Positions 53,464 to 53,567 of a DNA stretch of 53,567 nt are shown piece after piece. This DNA is from Prochlorococcus sp. AG-449-G23 (GTDB lineage Bacteria; Cyanobacteriota; Cyanobacteriia; PCC-6307; Cyanobiaceae). The stretch lies in the NCBI GenBank assembly GCA_003209585.1, contig QCQJ01000010.1:1-53567 (forward strand), written 5' to 3'. The notes under the pieces are model-generated. The model ran no database searches. It was not told where the DNA came from and was given only the letters and a program-made list of their open reading frames with translations. Position 1 is the stretch's first letter, and every line of letters starts with the position of its first letter. The position numbers and the translations under genes were made by a program.

Positions 53464-53567
53464 TTATTGAGGCTCTGAAAGAACATTCCCTCTTTGTGCT
53501 TCTTGAGCAACTTTTCTCAAGTCTTCACATCCCTCTTTTAATGTTGGGTAAGCAAACATTCCACTAC
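53464..53567 (-). CDS. C-terminal end of a minus-strand gene, cut by the window edge
   Basis: Reading from the right edge, an open frame encodes SGMFAYPTLKEGCEDLRKVA then QEAQRGNVLSEPQ before TAA at 53466-53464. The helical, charged end looks like a genuine protein C-terminus, and it is convergent with ccsA. I do not recognise the family from this fragment. Confidence 0.6.
   Translation of the reverse strand, partial: SGMFAYPTLKEGCEDLRKVAQEAQRGNVLSEPQ

Overview
The window looks like a piece of a high-light-adapted Prochlorococcus chromosome (picocyanobacterium). I infer this from the very AT-rich sequence, tight gene packing with many 1-4 nt overlaps, frequent TTG/GTG starts, cyanobacterial photosynthesis genes (petN, psb29/thf1, chlP, ccsA, pcyA, ferredoxin-sulfite reductase) and many tiny hypothetical membrane proteins of the marine picocyanobacterial type. 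No rRNA, tRNA, insertion sequence, prophage or CRISPR array was seen. I cannot name the strain.

Layout. 0-6.2 kb is an accessory region. It holds a short-chain dehydrogenase, a candidate structured RNA at 1.14-1.24 kb, a bidirectional terminator at 1.3 kb, a minus-strand run of small genes (1362-2897), a mostly non-coding stretch (2898-3428) with three DnaA-box-like sites and palindromes, and a series of small hypothetical genes. 6.3-8.2 kb carries a two-helix K+ channel with an RCK domain, a cytochrome c6-like protein and an LptA/OstA-like protein. 8.2-12.6 kb is the phosphate region: pstS, the remnant of an ArsJ-type transporter, an ArsR-family regulator and pstCAB. The three promoter regions here (pstS, arsR, pstC) each carry an exact ATCAA-N6-TTGAT inverted repeat, which makes a local ArsR-controlled phosphate/arsenic regulon likely.

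12.6-13.6 kb holds small genes. 13.8-19.6 kb (minus strand) is a compact four-gene DNA-repair operon: MBL-fold exonuclease, ATP-dependent DNA ligase, Lhr-type helicase and PdeM-type phosphoesterase. 19.6-26.2 kb is a second island of small or poorly known genes, including a stand-alone IF2 N-terminal domain, a DUF2130 coiled-coil protein, a ribbon-helix-helix protein and a DUF2103 protein. 26.3-32.5 kb carries photosynthesis and proteostasis genes: petN with a coupled small membrane peptide, psb29/thf1, clpP, ftsH, a SipA-like protein and a pair of M16 peptidases.

32.5-36.3 kb is a coupled pcyA-devB-devC-devA operon. From 36.3 kb onward come a glycosyltransferase, rpsB (behind a structured leader), tsf, an unknown gene and recG. 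Next are two zinc D-Ala-D-Ala-type peptidases flanking sulfite reductase, glyS and chlP. The right end holds typA, a DUF309 gene, a 32-codon ORF that may be the ghost of lptA, lptB and ccsA. Both window ends cut minus-strand genes.

Most promising leads: the ATCAA-N6-TTGAT triad with the ArsJ remnant; the tandem-hairpin element with an unusually strong Shine-Dalgarno-like sequence at 1.14 kb; the membrane peptide coupled to petN; and the DnaA-box-like cluster near 3 kb.
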